16,220 bases of DNA, taken from positions 1-16,220 of the forward strand of contig CAYRFQ010000140.1 in NCBI GenBank assembly GCA_964423615.1, written 5' to 3'. This stretch comes from CAYRFQ01 sp964423615. Lineage in GTDB: Bacteria; Planctomycetota; Planctomycetia; Gemmatales; Gemmataceae. The position numbers and the translations under genes are program-made. The notes under the pieces are model-generated. The model had not been told where the DNA came from. It made no database searches and saw nothing but the letters and a program-made list of their open reading frames with translations. Of this stretch, positions 1-7,373 are shown one piece after another. Every line of letters starts with the position of its first letter. Within the stretch, counting starts at the first letter, position 1.

Positions 1-326
1 GTTTCCTATGCCGCGGCTGAATGACTTGTGACAATTATAGTTGCCGAGGTAATACAAACGATAAGCCCGAGCTGAACGGAAAAATCGCGAAGTCTGAGTT
101 CCGTTCGGCAACCTCAATAAAGTCTTGGTGAGTTGGAATCAGATTCTGAATTTCTGTGAGGAAATGGTTCTCATTTCTTCGGAGGAACTAGCCGAACTTG
201 GGAAGATGGCTGTCGAGTTGTTTCTCGTTTTTTCGAAGTTTCGGAATGAGTCAATAACCCTTGACCAGATTGTGGAACTACGAGCTACCCCTCACGTAAA
301 CATCTTCTCGAGGAGCTTAATAGTAT
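1..326. other. Left-edge non-coding stretch upstream of the GH5 gene
   Basis: No gene is supported here. The clearest structure is a stem-loop at 71-109, listed separately. An open frame at 125-451 overlaps the start of the GH5 gene in another frame, lacks a convincing ribosome-binding site and resembles no family I know, so it is not called. An AGGAG at 311-315 serves the downstream gene. Confidence 0.5.
71..109. repeat. Stem-loop, 11-bp stem with 17-nt loop
   Basis: GCTGAACGGAA (71-81) pairs with TTCCGTTCGGC (99-109) with one G-T wobble and a 17-nt loop. No T-run follows on either strand, so it is not a standard intrinsic terminator. It could be the end of a transcript entering from the left or part of the leader of the GH5 gene. 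Confidence 0.5.
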
Positions 327-1469
327 ATGCTTCGATCCAGCTCGATTTTATGGATATGGCGACTGTTGTCCTTGTGCTTCCTGATCTCGACGGTCACCGT
401 GTGCACCTCTCAACAAGGTGTTGCACAAGAAGCAAAGCTGAAGTGGATTAAGGTTTCCCGCGACCACAAGGGCTTCGAGACTGTGCCTGGCGGGAAAAAA
501 TTCATACCTTGGGGCTTCAATTATGATCACGACGAAAAGGGGGAATTGTTAGAGGATTATTGGGAGAAAGACTGGCGACGCGTTGTAGCCGATTTCGGAG
601 AAATGAAAGAACTTGGTGCCAATGTAGTTCGCATTCATCTCCAGCTTGGCAAGTTTATGAGTAGCCCCAAACTCGCGAACGAACGATCCTTGAGGCAACT
701 TGCCAAATTAATTGATATGGCCGAGACGACAAACCTCTATCTCGACATCACTGGTCTGGGCTGTTACCACAAGAAAGACGTACCGCGTTGGTACGACAGA
801 CTCAGCGAGACGAAACGTTGGGACGTCCAGGGCCGATTTTGGGAAGCAATAGCAAAAACATGCGCGAAAAGTCCCGCCATCTTTTGCTATGACCTGATGA
901 ATGAACCGGTTGTTCCTGGAGGTCGAAAGAAACGCAAAGATTGGCTCGGGCCTGGATTTGCCGGGAATCATTTCGTCCAGTTCATCGCTCTGGAAACGAA
1001 AGGCCGAGCAAGATCGGACATTGCCAAATCGTGGATCAAGCGGCTTGTCACGTCCATACGCAAGCACGACAAAGAACACTTGATCACAGTCGGGCTCGTG
1101 CCGTGGAGCTTGGACCGCCCTGGGCTTACCTCCGGGTTCACCCCGGAGAAAATCAGTGGTGAACTAGATTTTCTCAGCGTCCACATCTACCCGGAAAAAG
1201 GGAAAATCGACGAAGCAATTCAGACGCTGAGAGGATTCGTCGTGGGCAAACCGGTTGTCATTGAAGAAATCTTTCCATTGCGATGTTCATCAGAAGAGTT
1301 AGCTACCTTCATCAAACGATCTCGTCCGGTCTCGTCCGGTTGGATTGGCTTTTACTGGGGAAGAACGCCCAAGGAATTGCGAAACCCGAAGACCATCGGC
1401 GAAGCCATTACGCTCCAGTGGCTGGAGCTGTTCCAAAGAGAGCGGCGTACGATCGTAGAGAGCCGTTGA
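327..1469 (+). CDS. Secreted GH5-like (cellulase-superfamily) glycoside hydrolase
   Basis: Predicted retaining beta-glycosidase of the GH5/clan A (beta/alpha)8-barrel type, probably exported and acting on a plant or algal beta-glycan; the substrate cannot be read from sequence. Residues 1-35 form a signal peptide (charged start, hydrophobic core about 8-26, possible cleavage near residues 33-36). The YDLMNEP motif places the acid/base Glu at 193. SVHIYP (284-289) supplies the conserved His and Tyr, and KPVVIEE (308-314) carries the likely nucleophile Glu (313 or 314) near the end of the barrel. GFYWG (341-345) fits the barrel's last strand. The length of 380 aa is normal for a single-domain enzyme; no carbohydrate-binding module is visible. 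The ATG is chosen because the signal peptide starts there and AGGAG lies 11 nt upstream. The gene converges on the PARG-like gene with a 47-nt gap. A 10-bp tandem duplication (1321-1340) lies inside the gene without breaking the frame. Confidence 0.85.
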   Translation: MLRSSSILWIWRLLSLCFLISTVTVCTSQQGVAQEAKLKWIKVSRDHKGFETVPGGKKFIPWGFNYDHDEKGELLEDYWEKDWRRVVADFGEMKELGANVVRIHLQLGKFMSSPKLANERSLRQLAKLIDMAETTNLYLDITGLGCYHKKDVPRWYDRLSETKRWDVQGRFWEAIAKTCAKSPAIFCYDLMNEPVVPGGRKKRKDWLGPGFAGNHFVQFIALETKGRARSDIAKSWIKRLVTSIRKHDKEHLITVGLVPWSLDRPGLTSGFTPEKISGELDFLSVHIYPEKGKIDEAIQTLRGFVVGKPVVIEEIFPLRCSSEELATFIKRSRPVSSGWIGFYWGRTPKELRNPKTIGEAITLQWLELFQRERRTIVESR

Positions 1470-1516
1470 AAGCTTCAACATCTACTAAAAAACCAAAGCC
1501 GTATCGATCGGAGTCA

Positions 1517-2362
1517 TTACGAAAACTGCTGCTCGAAAGGTCCGATAAACCGCTTTTCCTTGGAGCTGTCGGTAATCGCAAATACCACTTTTCGGAAAAC
1601 GCCCTCAAAAGCTGGAGTCTCGATCAAGTAACCGTAGAACCACCGAGCGACGTCCGATGGTGAGTTCTTGAACACTCCGCATCCCCAAGCTCCCAGAACC
1701 AATGTGTGGTGGTGGTGTACGATAGCGAGTGACAACACTTTCTCCATCCTCGCCAACATCGTGCTCCCTATCTTGGATCGCTCCGTTGGCATTAAAGCGC
1801 CAGAGTTGACTGCAGGGGAGGTAATGATAGAGATCAGGTACGGTGCATCGAGCAAGTTTCCCTCGTCGTCTCGGATGACAGGAACCTTGGGCGAATAGAT
1901 CATGTGGTCGGTGTAGAGACATGTTCCGCACTCGCGCCCAGCAAGGTACATGCCTTGCATTTGGTTGATGCAAGGATAAAGCCCAGTTGCTCGAGCGAGA
2001 CTCTCTTCCTGTGCTCTCGCTCCGCTGAGAAACCCGCCTCCTGGATTCTTGGCCGAAGCAAAGTTCAAGCAATAGACGTCGACGTCCCCGGTTGCGTTCA
2101 GGAGATCACGAGCCGCAGCCAGGGTGGTGCAGTTCCGAACTTCGAAGACGGTTTGATGGCGAGGAATTGTCTTGAGCGTTTCTGCCCTGCGCTCTAGCAC
2201 ATCGTCGAACATATCCGGGGTGTAGTGGATAGTGTGATGCTTGGCTTCGGCAACCAGCTCCGCAATCCGAACAACGCGTCCATTTGTGGAGGTGTACTCG
2301 CCTTGCTCCAACAATTCCAAAGTTTCCTGGCCCATTCGGGCTAGCTTGTCACGACTGACCAT
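1517..2362 (-). CDS. TIGR02452-type (microbial PARG-like) poly(ADP-ribose) glycohydrolase / macrodomain protein
   Basis: Predicted to remove ADP-ribose chains or ADP-ribose adducts, acting in the cytoplasm. The signature NPGGGFLSGARAQEE (residues 106-120) matches the bacterial-type PARG signature: a GGG stretch followed by Gln-Glu-Glu, with the catalytic Glu at 119 or 120. Other family motifs are CLNFASAKNPGGG with its preceding strand, TSPAVN (181-186), and LVLGAWGCGVFKNSP (221-235), which would hold the ADP-ribose phosphates. The frame extends 14 codons further up to 2404, but the ATG at 2362 is preferred because GGAG sits 7 nt before it; this gives 281 aa, normal for the family. It lies 124 nt downstream of the receiver gene on the same strand and may be co-transcribed. 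No ADP-ribosyltransferase gene is visible nearby, so the substrate is unknown. Poly- versus mono-ADP-ribose specificity cannot be decided from sequence. Confidence 0.85.
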   Translation of the reverse strand: MVSRDKLARMGQETLELLEQGEYTSTNGRVVRIAELVAEAKHHTIHYTPDMFDDVLERRAETLKTIPRHQTVFEVRNCTTLAAARDLLNATGDVDVYCLNFASAKNPGGGFLSGARAQEESLARATGLYPCINQMQGMYLAGRECGTCLYTDHMIYSPKVPVIRDDEGNLLDAPYLISIITSPAVNSGALMPTERSKIGSTMLARMEKVLSLAIVHHHHTLVLGAWGCGVFKNSPSDVARWFYGYLIETPAFEGVFRKVVFAITDSSKEKRFIGPFEQQFS

Positions 2363-2486
2363 TCGAATTCTCCACAAAAAGCATGTCCTTGTTGTCGTCA
2401 CCAAACGGAACGGAAGGACAAGGACGCTTTGGTTGGGGTTCGGAAATGAACAGGGACAACAATTTGTGTTTCCTAGAGACTCCGCC

Positions 2487-2882
2487 TCAACAACAACTCT
2501 TTTGTTTGATCATCTCTCGAATCGAATCGGCAGTGGTTTGCAGACAATCAAAGGGTTTTTGAAAAACGTGTAGCACATTTTCGGGAACCGCTTCATTGGA
2601 AGTCAAGCCTTGTCCAGTCATCAAGCAAACCCGCATTTCCGGGAATACTCTCTGCAGATACTGAGCGAGTTCAATCCCATTCATGACAGGCATCTGAATG
2701 TCGGACAGAATCAGATCGATGTCGCCTGCGTTGGCTTGATAGACTGCTAAGCCTTCGGCTCCATTCGTCGCTGTTGTGATCCTCAACTCGCTACGAGTTA
2801 GAGCGGTGCGGAGCATTTTCAGGACGGACAGGTCATCATCAATGACAAGAATTCGCGGCGTTTCTGTTGACGGGGTAGACAT
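2487..2882 (-). CDS. Stand-alone CheY-like response regulator receiver
   Basis: Single receiver domain of 131 aa with no output domain. The acidic pocket is IDDD (residues 14-17), the phosphoacceptor is Asp61 in LILSDIQMP, the switch Thr is 89 in LMTG, and the conserved Lys is 109 in FQKPF. The protein ends in Cys-Cys after a short basic tail. The frame can be extended to a TTG at 2900, but the ATG at 2882 has AAGGAG 8 nt upstream and is preferred. That ribosome-binding site lies inside a palindrome (2891-2904). No histidine kinase is seen in the window, so the partner is unknown. It is the first gene of a possible two-gene unit with the PARG-like gene. Cytoplasmic; output is presumably through protein-protein contact. 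Confidence 0.9.
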   Translation of the reverse strand: MSTPSTETPRILVIDDDLSVLKMLRTALTRSELRITTATNGAEGLAVYQANAGDIDLILSDIQMPVMNGIELAQYLQRVFPEMRVCLMTGQGLTSNEAVPENVLHVFQKPFDCLQTTADSIREMIKQKSCC

Positions 2883-2890
2883 AGAACGGT

Positions 2891-2904
2891 CTCCTTCCAA
2901 GGAG
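2891..2904 (-). promoter_or_regulatory. Palindrome covering the ribosome-binding site of the receiver gene
   Basis: On the minus strand the 14 bases read CTCCTTGGAAGGAG. The 3' half is the AAGGAG ribosome-binding site used by the ATG at 2882. The two halves can pair as CUCCU/AGGAG with a 4-nt loop, which would hide the site from ribosomes. The pairing is seen directly; a regulatory role is inferred. Confidence 0.35.
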
Positions 2905-3173
2905 CGCTAAGGACTGCCGCCATGATAAGCTCTAACATTGGTTCGACTTGGTTGTGTTCCGACTTTCTCCGATAAACAGCCTTTTTGAGCTGTCCTCAGA
3001 AAGATGGGTACCGTGTCAGTCGAGAATTCCTACTCCGAGCCTCGTACATATCAGGAGCTTATTTCAAGGCAAGCCTGAGGATGGGACAACGTTGTTTTCC
3101 AAACCGAAGGTTCCAAACCTTCAAGGCCGGACTTCCACCTTTGATCGAAAAAAATCTTCCTGGTCGGGAGTAA

Positions 3174-3271
3174 CAGAAGAAGCCGCCTTCAGTCACAAGG
3201 CGAGTCAACCGAATGGACGACAGAGGTGTCTCGTCACAGTCTACTGAACACGAAACCTCGGGCTTCTTTTG
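3174..3271 (+). ncRNA. Candidate structured RNA (three-way junction)
   Basis: An 11-bp helix (3174-3184 with 3261-3271, one G-U pair) encloses two hairpins. Hairpin one is GCCTT/AAGGC (3185-3189 with 3197-3201, 7-nt loop). Hairpin two stacks GAGGT/ACCTC (3223-3227 with 3255-3259), TCGT/ACGA (3231-3234 with 3250-3253) and CAG/CTG (3237-3239 with 3244-3246). The wobble pair would be a C-A mismatch on the opposite strand, which favours plus-strand transcription. The TTTT near the end is within the helix. No known RNA family is recognised and no upstream promoter is obvious. Confidence 0.25.
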
Positions 3272-3440
3272 ACTCCGTTTGAGCAACCTGTGCTGCGAGC
3301 GGTACTGTCAGGGTAACAAAACAATAGCCAAAGACCTTGCGTGCTTCGGTTTCTGAAAAAGGGTCTTAGGTGTTTGCTCTGTTACGCATTTCACTTTCCC
3401 TGCAGGACTGATGAGTCGTGGCCCGTCACATTCAACTGAG

Positions 3441-3470
3441 TTGACCAGGAGATCTGCGTGCTGATATAGT
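3441..3470 (+). promoter_or_regulatory. Sigma-70-like promoter TTGACC-18-TATAGT
   Basis: TTGACC at 3441-3446 and TATAGT at 3465-3470 are separated by 18 bases. Transcription would begin near 3477 and read into 3496-3830. It is one of the better-matching hexamer pairs noticed in the window, but no recognisable gene follows closely. Confidence 0.4.
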
Positions 3471-3495
3471 GGATCGTTTTTTGTTTAGGAACTAA

Positions 3496-3830
3496 AGGAA
3501 CTGGTGGCCATCAAATTTTCACAAGTTTCCTGTAGAAGCTCCTCGAGCTTTCACCCTCAAGTCGAGTTCTCAAACCTACTTCCTGTCTGCCAACACCCTC
3601 ATTTTGGATTTTGTTTCTTGGACGACATCGAAAACCGATTTCATCGTCTATCCCAAAAACTCGGATTTGGTCGGTCAATGGCTACAAAGCACGGATGCCA
3701 CTCGGGTCAGTTTGGTAAGATAACGAACACCGCGATTCCCTCCAACATTCGCGGAGTCCGTCCATTCGAGTCGTCAGGAGAAGAGCAACATCCGGACCGT
3801 ATGTCGATCAGCTCATCGGCATTGAAATAA
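3496..3830 (+). pseudogene. Possible small or decayed coding region behind a promoter
   Basis: Two overlapping frames lie just after the promoter. One opens with GTG at 3504, has AAAGGA a few bases upstream and would give 108 serine-rich residues ending at 3830; no family is recognised. The other runs from 3496 to a TAA at about 3727 without a start codon, yet reads more like a real protein (for example DFIVYPKNSDLVGQWLQSTD). This could be a frameshifted remnant, a short unknown gene, or chance. No function is suggested. Confidence 0.2.
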
Positions 3831-4246
3831 CCGCTGCATCAGAGGGATCTTATTGTGTGAAATTTTCAGAGGAAGTTACCAAATGGCCACTTTGTCGCTT
3901 CGTGTTACGGTTCCGACGTGTTAACTCTTTCGGAACAGTGCGAGCCATCGATCCAGTACAGGCCCGTGTTCGTGCGTTAGCCGGAAATTCCCAATAAACG
4001 AAACGATCGGGGAGTTCTTCTTAGCAAAGGTCGGTAACCGAAACGCAAAAGCGATTAAAACGTAGCTCTCCCTGGTTTCCTTGCTCAAACGTTCCACCTT
4101 CACCCTTCCACCTTTTCCCTTCCCAGATACAATGTGACAGATGAGATTCTGGAAACGCAAATGAGTCATTGCCCAGATTTGCGGACGCGGCAGGGCTTGT
4201 CGAGAGCATCCAAACAACCTTTTGAAGTTAGTCCGGGGTATCACTT

Positions 4247-5572
4247 GTGCCGGGTCACAACAACATAGATTACGCTGGTGCAACGGATGTCGGGATTCGT
4301 CGCAACTTCAACCAGGATTCTTTTACAATCCTAACGGCCAAGGATGCCGAAAACTGGTTTACTCGCGGTCACATCTTCCTGGTTGCCGACGGGATGGGAG
4401 CCCACAACGCCGGAGAACTCGCGAGCAAACTGGCCGCCGACAGCATTCCCCACTTGTATTCCAAGCTCGCTAAACAAGAGGAGCCGGAAGCTGCGTTGCG
4501 GCGTGCCTTTCTGGAAACCAACAGTAACATCCACACGCGTGGACAACAGAACGAAGGCTTCGAGGGCATGGGTACCACCAGCACCGCTTTGGTCTTGCGA
4601 CCGGAGGGGGCCTGGATCAGTCACGTCGGGGACAGTCGGGTTTACCGAATTCGAGACGCTTGTATCGAACAACTCAGCTTCGACCACAGCCTCTTGTGGG
4701 AAATGGCCAAACGGCAAAACTGCAGTCCCGACGAACTTCCCGGGATTCCGACGAATGTCATCGTTCGCTCCCTTGGGCCGGAACCGCTCGTCCAGGTGGA
4801 CGTGGAGGGCCCACATTCGGTTTCCCCTGGAGACACCTTTTTACTTTGCAGCGATGGGCTGAGTGGCCTTGTGGCCGAAGCAGAAATAGGGGTCATCGCA
4901 AGTATACTTCCTCCGCAAGAAGCTTGCGACTTGCTCATTGCACTGGCGAATCTCCACGGCGGTCCTGACAATATCACTGCAGTCATTGTTCGAATCGAAG
5001 AAAGCGAGGATAGTAGCGACAGCATTGACACATCTTCCTGGGCCGACATCCGGATCAATCCTAAATCGTCCTGGGCGGACCAAATTTTTTTCCCTTTGGC
5101 CCTGACAACCGCCGGGATCGGTTTGGCCGTAGTCGCCATCTTGTTTTCGTTGCTTCGTTGGTCGTTTAGCTTTTCCATTTTTCTACTCGCCGTAGTTGCT
5201 GTCGTAGGAGGGTTAGGCGGGTTGGGGTATCAGTTGTTTACCCAGCGTTCCAAATCCGGTTTCGGACTTTCTGGAGGTAGTCCAGGCGTTTACCGAAGCA
5301 TCCCATGTCCTATCAATGGAGAGTTGATCAAAAAACTTCAAGACGACCAAGAAGTGCTCCGCAACCGCTTGAAGGAAGGCAACGTGGAGACCGAGTGGAA
5401 CAAATTCGAAGTCCAGCAAGAAAGAATCAAAGAGTGCCTCCGAGAAGAAGACTTGGAAGGCGCCTTTGTGGGAGTTTGCCTGGCATTGCGGATCCTGGCC
5501 ACGGCTTGGCGCAAATCCCTGACGAAGACTGAAAGTTTTCAACCTGTTTTTGACCGACCATCGAACCGCTGA
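4247..5572 (+). CDS. Membrane-anchored PP2C-family serine/threonine protein phosphatase
   Basis: Metal-dependent (PPM/PP2C) protein phosphatase of 441 aa that would reverse Ser/Thr phosphorylation made by Hanks-type kinases. The catalytic domain spans about residues 8-252. Motifs in order are RRNFNQD (Asp24), VADGMGAHNAG (Asp48), GMGTTSTAL, HVGDSRVYR, LLCSDGLSG (Asp203) and GGPDNITAVIV (Asp241); all four metal-binding Asp residues are present. An acidic/serine linker (251-263) leads to two hydrophobic segments (about 282-303 and 307-331), placing the catalytic domain and the C-terminal tail on the same, cytoplasmic side. The last 110 residues contain a charged helical stretch (358-405) and no domain I recognise. 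The start is a GTG, the first possible start after an in-frame TAG at 4229; the ribosome-binding site is weak (GGGG about 9 nt upstream). The gene converges on the alkA-like gene, 33 nt away. No kinase is visible here. Confidence 0.92.
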   Translation: MPGHNNIDYAGATDVGIRRNFNQDSFTILTAKDAENWFTRGHIFLVADGMGAHNAGELASKLAADSIPHLYSKLAKQEEPEAALRRAFLETNSNIHTRGQQNEGFEGMGTTSTALVLRPEGAWISHVGDSRVYRIRDACIEQLSFDHSLLWEMAKRQNCSPDELPGIPTNVIVRSLGPEPLVQVDVEGPHSVSPGDTFLLCSDGLSGLVAEAEIGVIASILPPQEACDLLIALANLHGGPDNITAVIVRIEESEDSSDSIDTSSWADIRINPKSSWADQIFFPLALTTAGIGLAVVAILFSLLRWSFSFSIFLLAVVAVVGGLGGLGYQLFTQRSKSGFGLSGGSPGVYRSIPCPINGELIKKLQDDQEVLRNRLKEGNVETEWNKFEVQQERIKECLREEDLEGAFVGVCLALRILATAWRKSLTKTESFQPVFDRPSNR

Positions 5573-5605
5573 TCATGACTTCGACACACGGCCGTCGGCT
5601 CATGG

Positions 5606-6238
5606 TCATTTGGACTGGGGGACCACGTCTCCGAACGTTCGCCAAATATACCAAATCCCGATCGTCCGATATGGTTGCCAAGGCTCGGCGAGTTTCAACA
5701 ACTCTTCTTTTCCCGGTTTCTTTTCCAGCTCGTATTCTTTTTGGACGCCCACGATGACTCCAAGGTCCGCGACCGGGAGCACGTTGAGTCTTCCCAGACA
5801 AAAAATCAAGAACATCTCGGCAGTCCAACGACCGATCCCTTTTACTGGCAACAGTCGGGTAATGACCTCTTCGTCGTCGAGTTCGGCGATGCCTTCGAGG
5901 ACCAATTCTCCGCTCTCGAGTTTCTCAGATAGGTCGCGTATGTATCGCTGTTTCGCCGCGGACAGCCCGGCATTTTTGAGTGTTTCGGTGGACGCTTCCA
6001 GAATGAGTTTGGGTTGAAGGGGGGTAGGAGCGAAAGTCTCCTGCACTTTTCGAAAGATCGATTTGGCGGCCAGAGTGGAAATCTGTTGAGAAATAATCGA
6101 CCGCACCAACACACCGAAATAATCTTGGCTTGGTTCAAGCGTGCAAGGTCCGATCTGTTTGATGATTCGTTTCAAAACCGGATCGCGTCGGGCGAGGTGT
6201 TTTTCGGCTTTTCTAAAAGTGTCGGCTAAAGAGGGCAT
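5606..6238 (-). CDS. AlkA-like DNA-3-methyladenine glycosylase (HhH-GPD family)
   Basis: Base-excision repair enzyme expected to remove alkylated purines from DNA. The protein is 210 aa, typical of the short bacterial form that lacks the N-terminal domain of E. coli AlkA. The family motif SIISQQIS is at 47-54; the helix-hairpin-helix is LLPVKGIGRWTAEMF (129-143); the catalytic Asp is 158 in LPVADLGV. The C-terminal PWQPYRTIGIWYIWR (186-200) matches the W-x-P-x-R-x-x-A-x-x-Y-x-W-type ending of AlkA proteins. The frame remains open upstream to 6571, but that extension looks non-protein-like and homologues begin near MPSLADTFRKAEKHL, so the ATG at 6238 is chosen; its ribosome-binding site is poor. 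There are only three cysteines and no FeS motif, which argues against MutY/Nth. Confidence 0.9.
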   Translation of the reverse strand: MPSLADTFRKAEKHLARRDPVLKRIIKQIGPCTLEPSQDYFGVLVRSIISQQISTLAAKSIFRKVQETFAPTPLQPKLILEASTETLKNAGLSAAKQRYIRDLSEKLESGELVLEGIAELDDEEVITRLLPVKGIGRWTAEMFLIFCLGRLNVLPVADLGVIVGVQKEYELEKKPGKEELLKLAEPWQPYRTIGIWYIWRTFGDVVPQSK

Positions 6239-6648
6239 GAGGCGTCTTCGTCCTAGTTGATGACTTCTAGTATGCCTGCTCGGCTCGAGTCCCAAGGCAC
6301 ACAGGAAGGGCCAATCACTGATTGCGTTATTTCCGGGGAATTCCCAACTGCCGAGGTCTTTGGCTTTTGCTTGGTGTGATGGAATCGGCGATTTATTAAT
6401 GCAACCGCAGAGGTCCTTGGCACCTCGCTTCACTGCATGCGTGCGGTGGGGCGAGATCGTCTCAACACTTGTTTTGAGACGACGACCTGGTCGGATAGGA
6501 ACCAAGTTTCTGTCCAACCATGTTACTCGACCGCGAGAGTTTTGTTGAAGTTGCTTCCATGGCGGGATCAAAAACGTCCTGAAAGTTCCTCGGTCTGGGT
6601 TCCGAGAGTTTTAGCGCGTGGGACGAATCCGGTACAGGCTTTGCGCAG
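6239..6648. other. Gap between alkA-like gene and mogA
   Basis: About 410 bases with no supported gene. Structures seen are a 9-bp stem-loop at 6457-6482 (listed separately) and a weaker GAGGT/ACCTC hairpin at 6410-6426. No T-run makes either a clear terminator for mogA. Confidence 0.5.
6457..6482. repeat. 9-bp stem-loop downstream of mogA
   Basis: TCGTCTCAA (6457-6465) is followed by an 8-nt loop and TTGAGACGA (6474-6482), a perfect match. It lies about 170 nt past the mogA stop on the minus strand and is not followed by a T-run there. It may be a 3' UTR structure or a site for a dimeric protein. Confidence 0.4.
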
Positions 6649-7191
6649 CTACTTTTTCTTGGGTCGAAAAGCCTTCACGACCTCTTCATTAGTTGTCAAA
6701 AAAGGCCCTTCGAGCAAATCGATGCAGTAGGGAATGGCCGGGAAGACCGCCAACAAACATTCACGGATAGCGGTGGGCTTGCCGGGCAAATTGACAATCA
6801 ACGTCTCACCGCGGGTTCCGGCGATCTGTCGGGAAAGAATGGCCGTCGGGACGTGTTGGAGAGAAACTTGTCGCATCAATTCGCCGAACCCGTCGAGAAT
6901 CTTCTCGCAGACAGCTTCTGTCGCCTCAGGCGTCACATCGCGTCTGGCAGGACCGGTTCCACCCGTTGTGACAACGAGACAGCACTTTTCATCGTCGGAA
7001 AGGTCTTTGAGAGTTTGTTCGATTTGGTCCTTTTCGTCAGGAATCACCCGTGTGACCGGCTGCCACCTGCTGTTGAGGATTTCTCGTAAACAATCTCCAA
7101 TGGCAGGTCCGCTTAGGTCCTCGTAAAGGCCTTGGCTCGCGCGATCGGAAACGGTAACGATACCAATTTTGGCGATGGTAGAATCTGTCAT
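6649..7191 (-). CDS. mogA: Molybdopterin adenylyltransferase MogA
   Basis: Catalyses ATP-dependent adenylylation of molybdopterin, the step before molybdate insertion in molybdenum-cofactor synthesis; cytoplasmic. The 180-aa length and motifs match E. coli MogA closely: IGIVTVSDRAS (9-19), TTGGTGPARRDVTPEAT (75-91), GFGELMRQVSL (101-111), VPTAILSRQ (114-122), LPGKP (135-139), PYCIDLLEGP (154-163) and the AFRPK tail. TTGGTG and the following Asp form the molybdopterin/Mg-ATP site. The PARRDVTPEA form and the tail point to MogA rather than MoaB. No strong ribosome-binding site precedes the ATG; an A-rich stretch is there instead. It stands alone on its strand, divergent from the coiled-coil gene. 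A molybdenum hydroxylase operon in the same window is a plausible consumer of its product. Confidence 0.95.
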   Translation of the reverse strand: MTDSTIAKIGIVTVSDRASQGLYEDLSGPAIGDCLREILNSRWQPVTRVIPDEKDQIEQTLKDLSDDEKCCLVVTTGGTGPARRDVTPEATEAVCEKILDGFGELMRQVSLQHVPTAILSRQIAGTRGETLIVNLPGKPTAIRECLLAVFPAIPYCIDLLEGPFLTTNEEVVKAFRPKKK

Positions 7192-7310
7192 TGTGTTGTT
7201 TTTTTGGGTATGGAGGAGGTCTGGGGTCGGATCAAGTCTAAGGCCTTCGAATGTGGCTCACTGGCTATCTAAACAAGAAAAGCAACAGTCGTCCACACCA
7301 CGATGGGTGT

Positions 7311-7360
7311 GTTCATTTCAATGAACTGAAACACAGTTCCGATGAATTCCCAAGAATTCA
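7311..7360. promoter_or_regulatory. Two dyads in the mogA/coiled-coil divergent region
   Basis: GTTCAT-TTCA-ATGAAC (7311-7326) and TGAATTC-CCAA-GAATTCA (7343-7360) are perfect inverted repeats. The second lies where the -35 region of the TATAAT at 7374 would be, so a bound dimer could block that promoter. An operator role is inferred from position only. Confidence 0.35.
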
Positions 7361-7373
7361 ACACTGAACGTCG

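Larger units (their letters stand above)
2883..4246. other. Long gene-poor stretch
   Basis: About 1.36 kb without a confidently recognised gene. Several open frames of 60-120 codons occur on both strands, but their starts are poor and their translations resemble nothing familiar. The stretch holds a small hairpin at 3106-3122 (GAAGGTT/AACCTTC, 3-nt loop), a candidate three-way-junction RNA (3174-3271), a sigma-70-like promoter (3441-3470) followed by a possible decayed ORF (3496-3830), and a pyrimidine-rich tract around 4090-4128. Confidence 0.5.

Noticed and set aside
125..451. Open frame of 108 codons upstream of and overlapping the GH5 start
   Set aside because: TTG start, no convincing ribosome-binding site, overlaps the signal peptide coding of the GH5 gene by 125 bases and matches no family I know. 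The middle part looks somewhat protein-like, so a BLASTP would be worthwhile, but it is not supported from sequence alone.
1321..1340. 10-bp tandem duplication in the GH5 gene as a possible frameshift
   Set aside because: The residues after it (GWIGFYWG and onward) are in the expected frame for the family, so the gene is intact.
2948..3247. 99-codon plus-strand frame in the long gap
   Set aside because: TTG start, no ribosome-binding site, composition looks random, and it crosses the candidate RNA.
3412..3445. CTGATGAG resembling a hammerhead ribozyme core
   Set aside because: The required GAAA after stem II is absent (the sequence continues CACATTC) and stem II does not pair well.
3921..4283. 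120-codon minus-strand frame
   Set aside because: It overlaps the start of the PP2C gene, contains a purine-rich low-complexity stretch and has no recognisable domain or ribosome-binding site.
6239..6571. N-terminal extension of the alkA-like frame
   Set aside because: Homologues of this family start near MPSLADTFRK; the extension is Arg/Pro/His-rich and looks like translated non-coding DNA.
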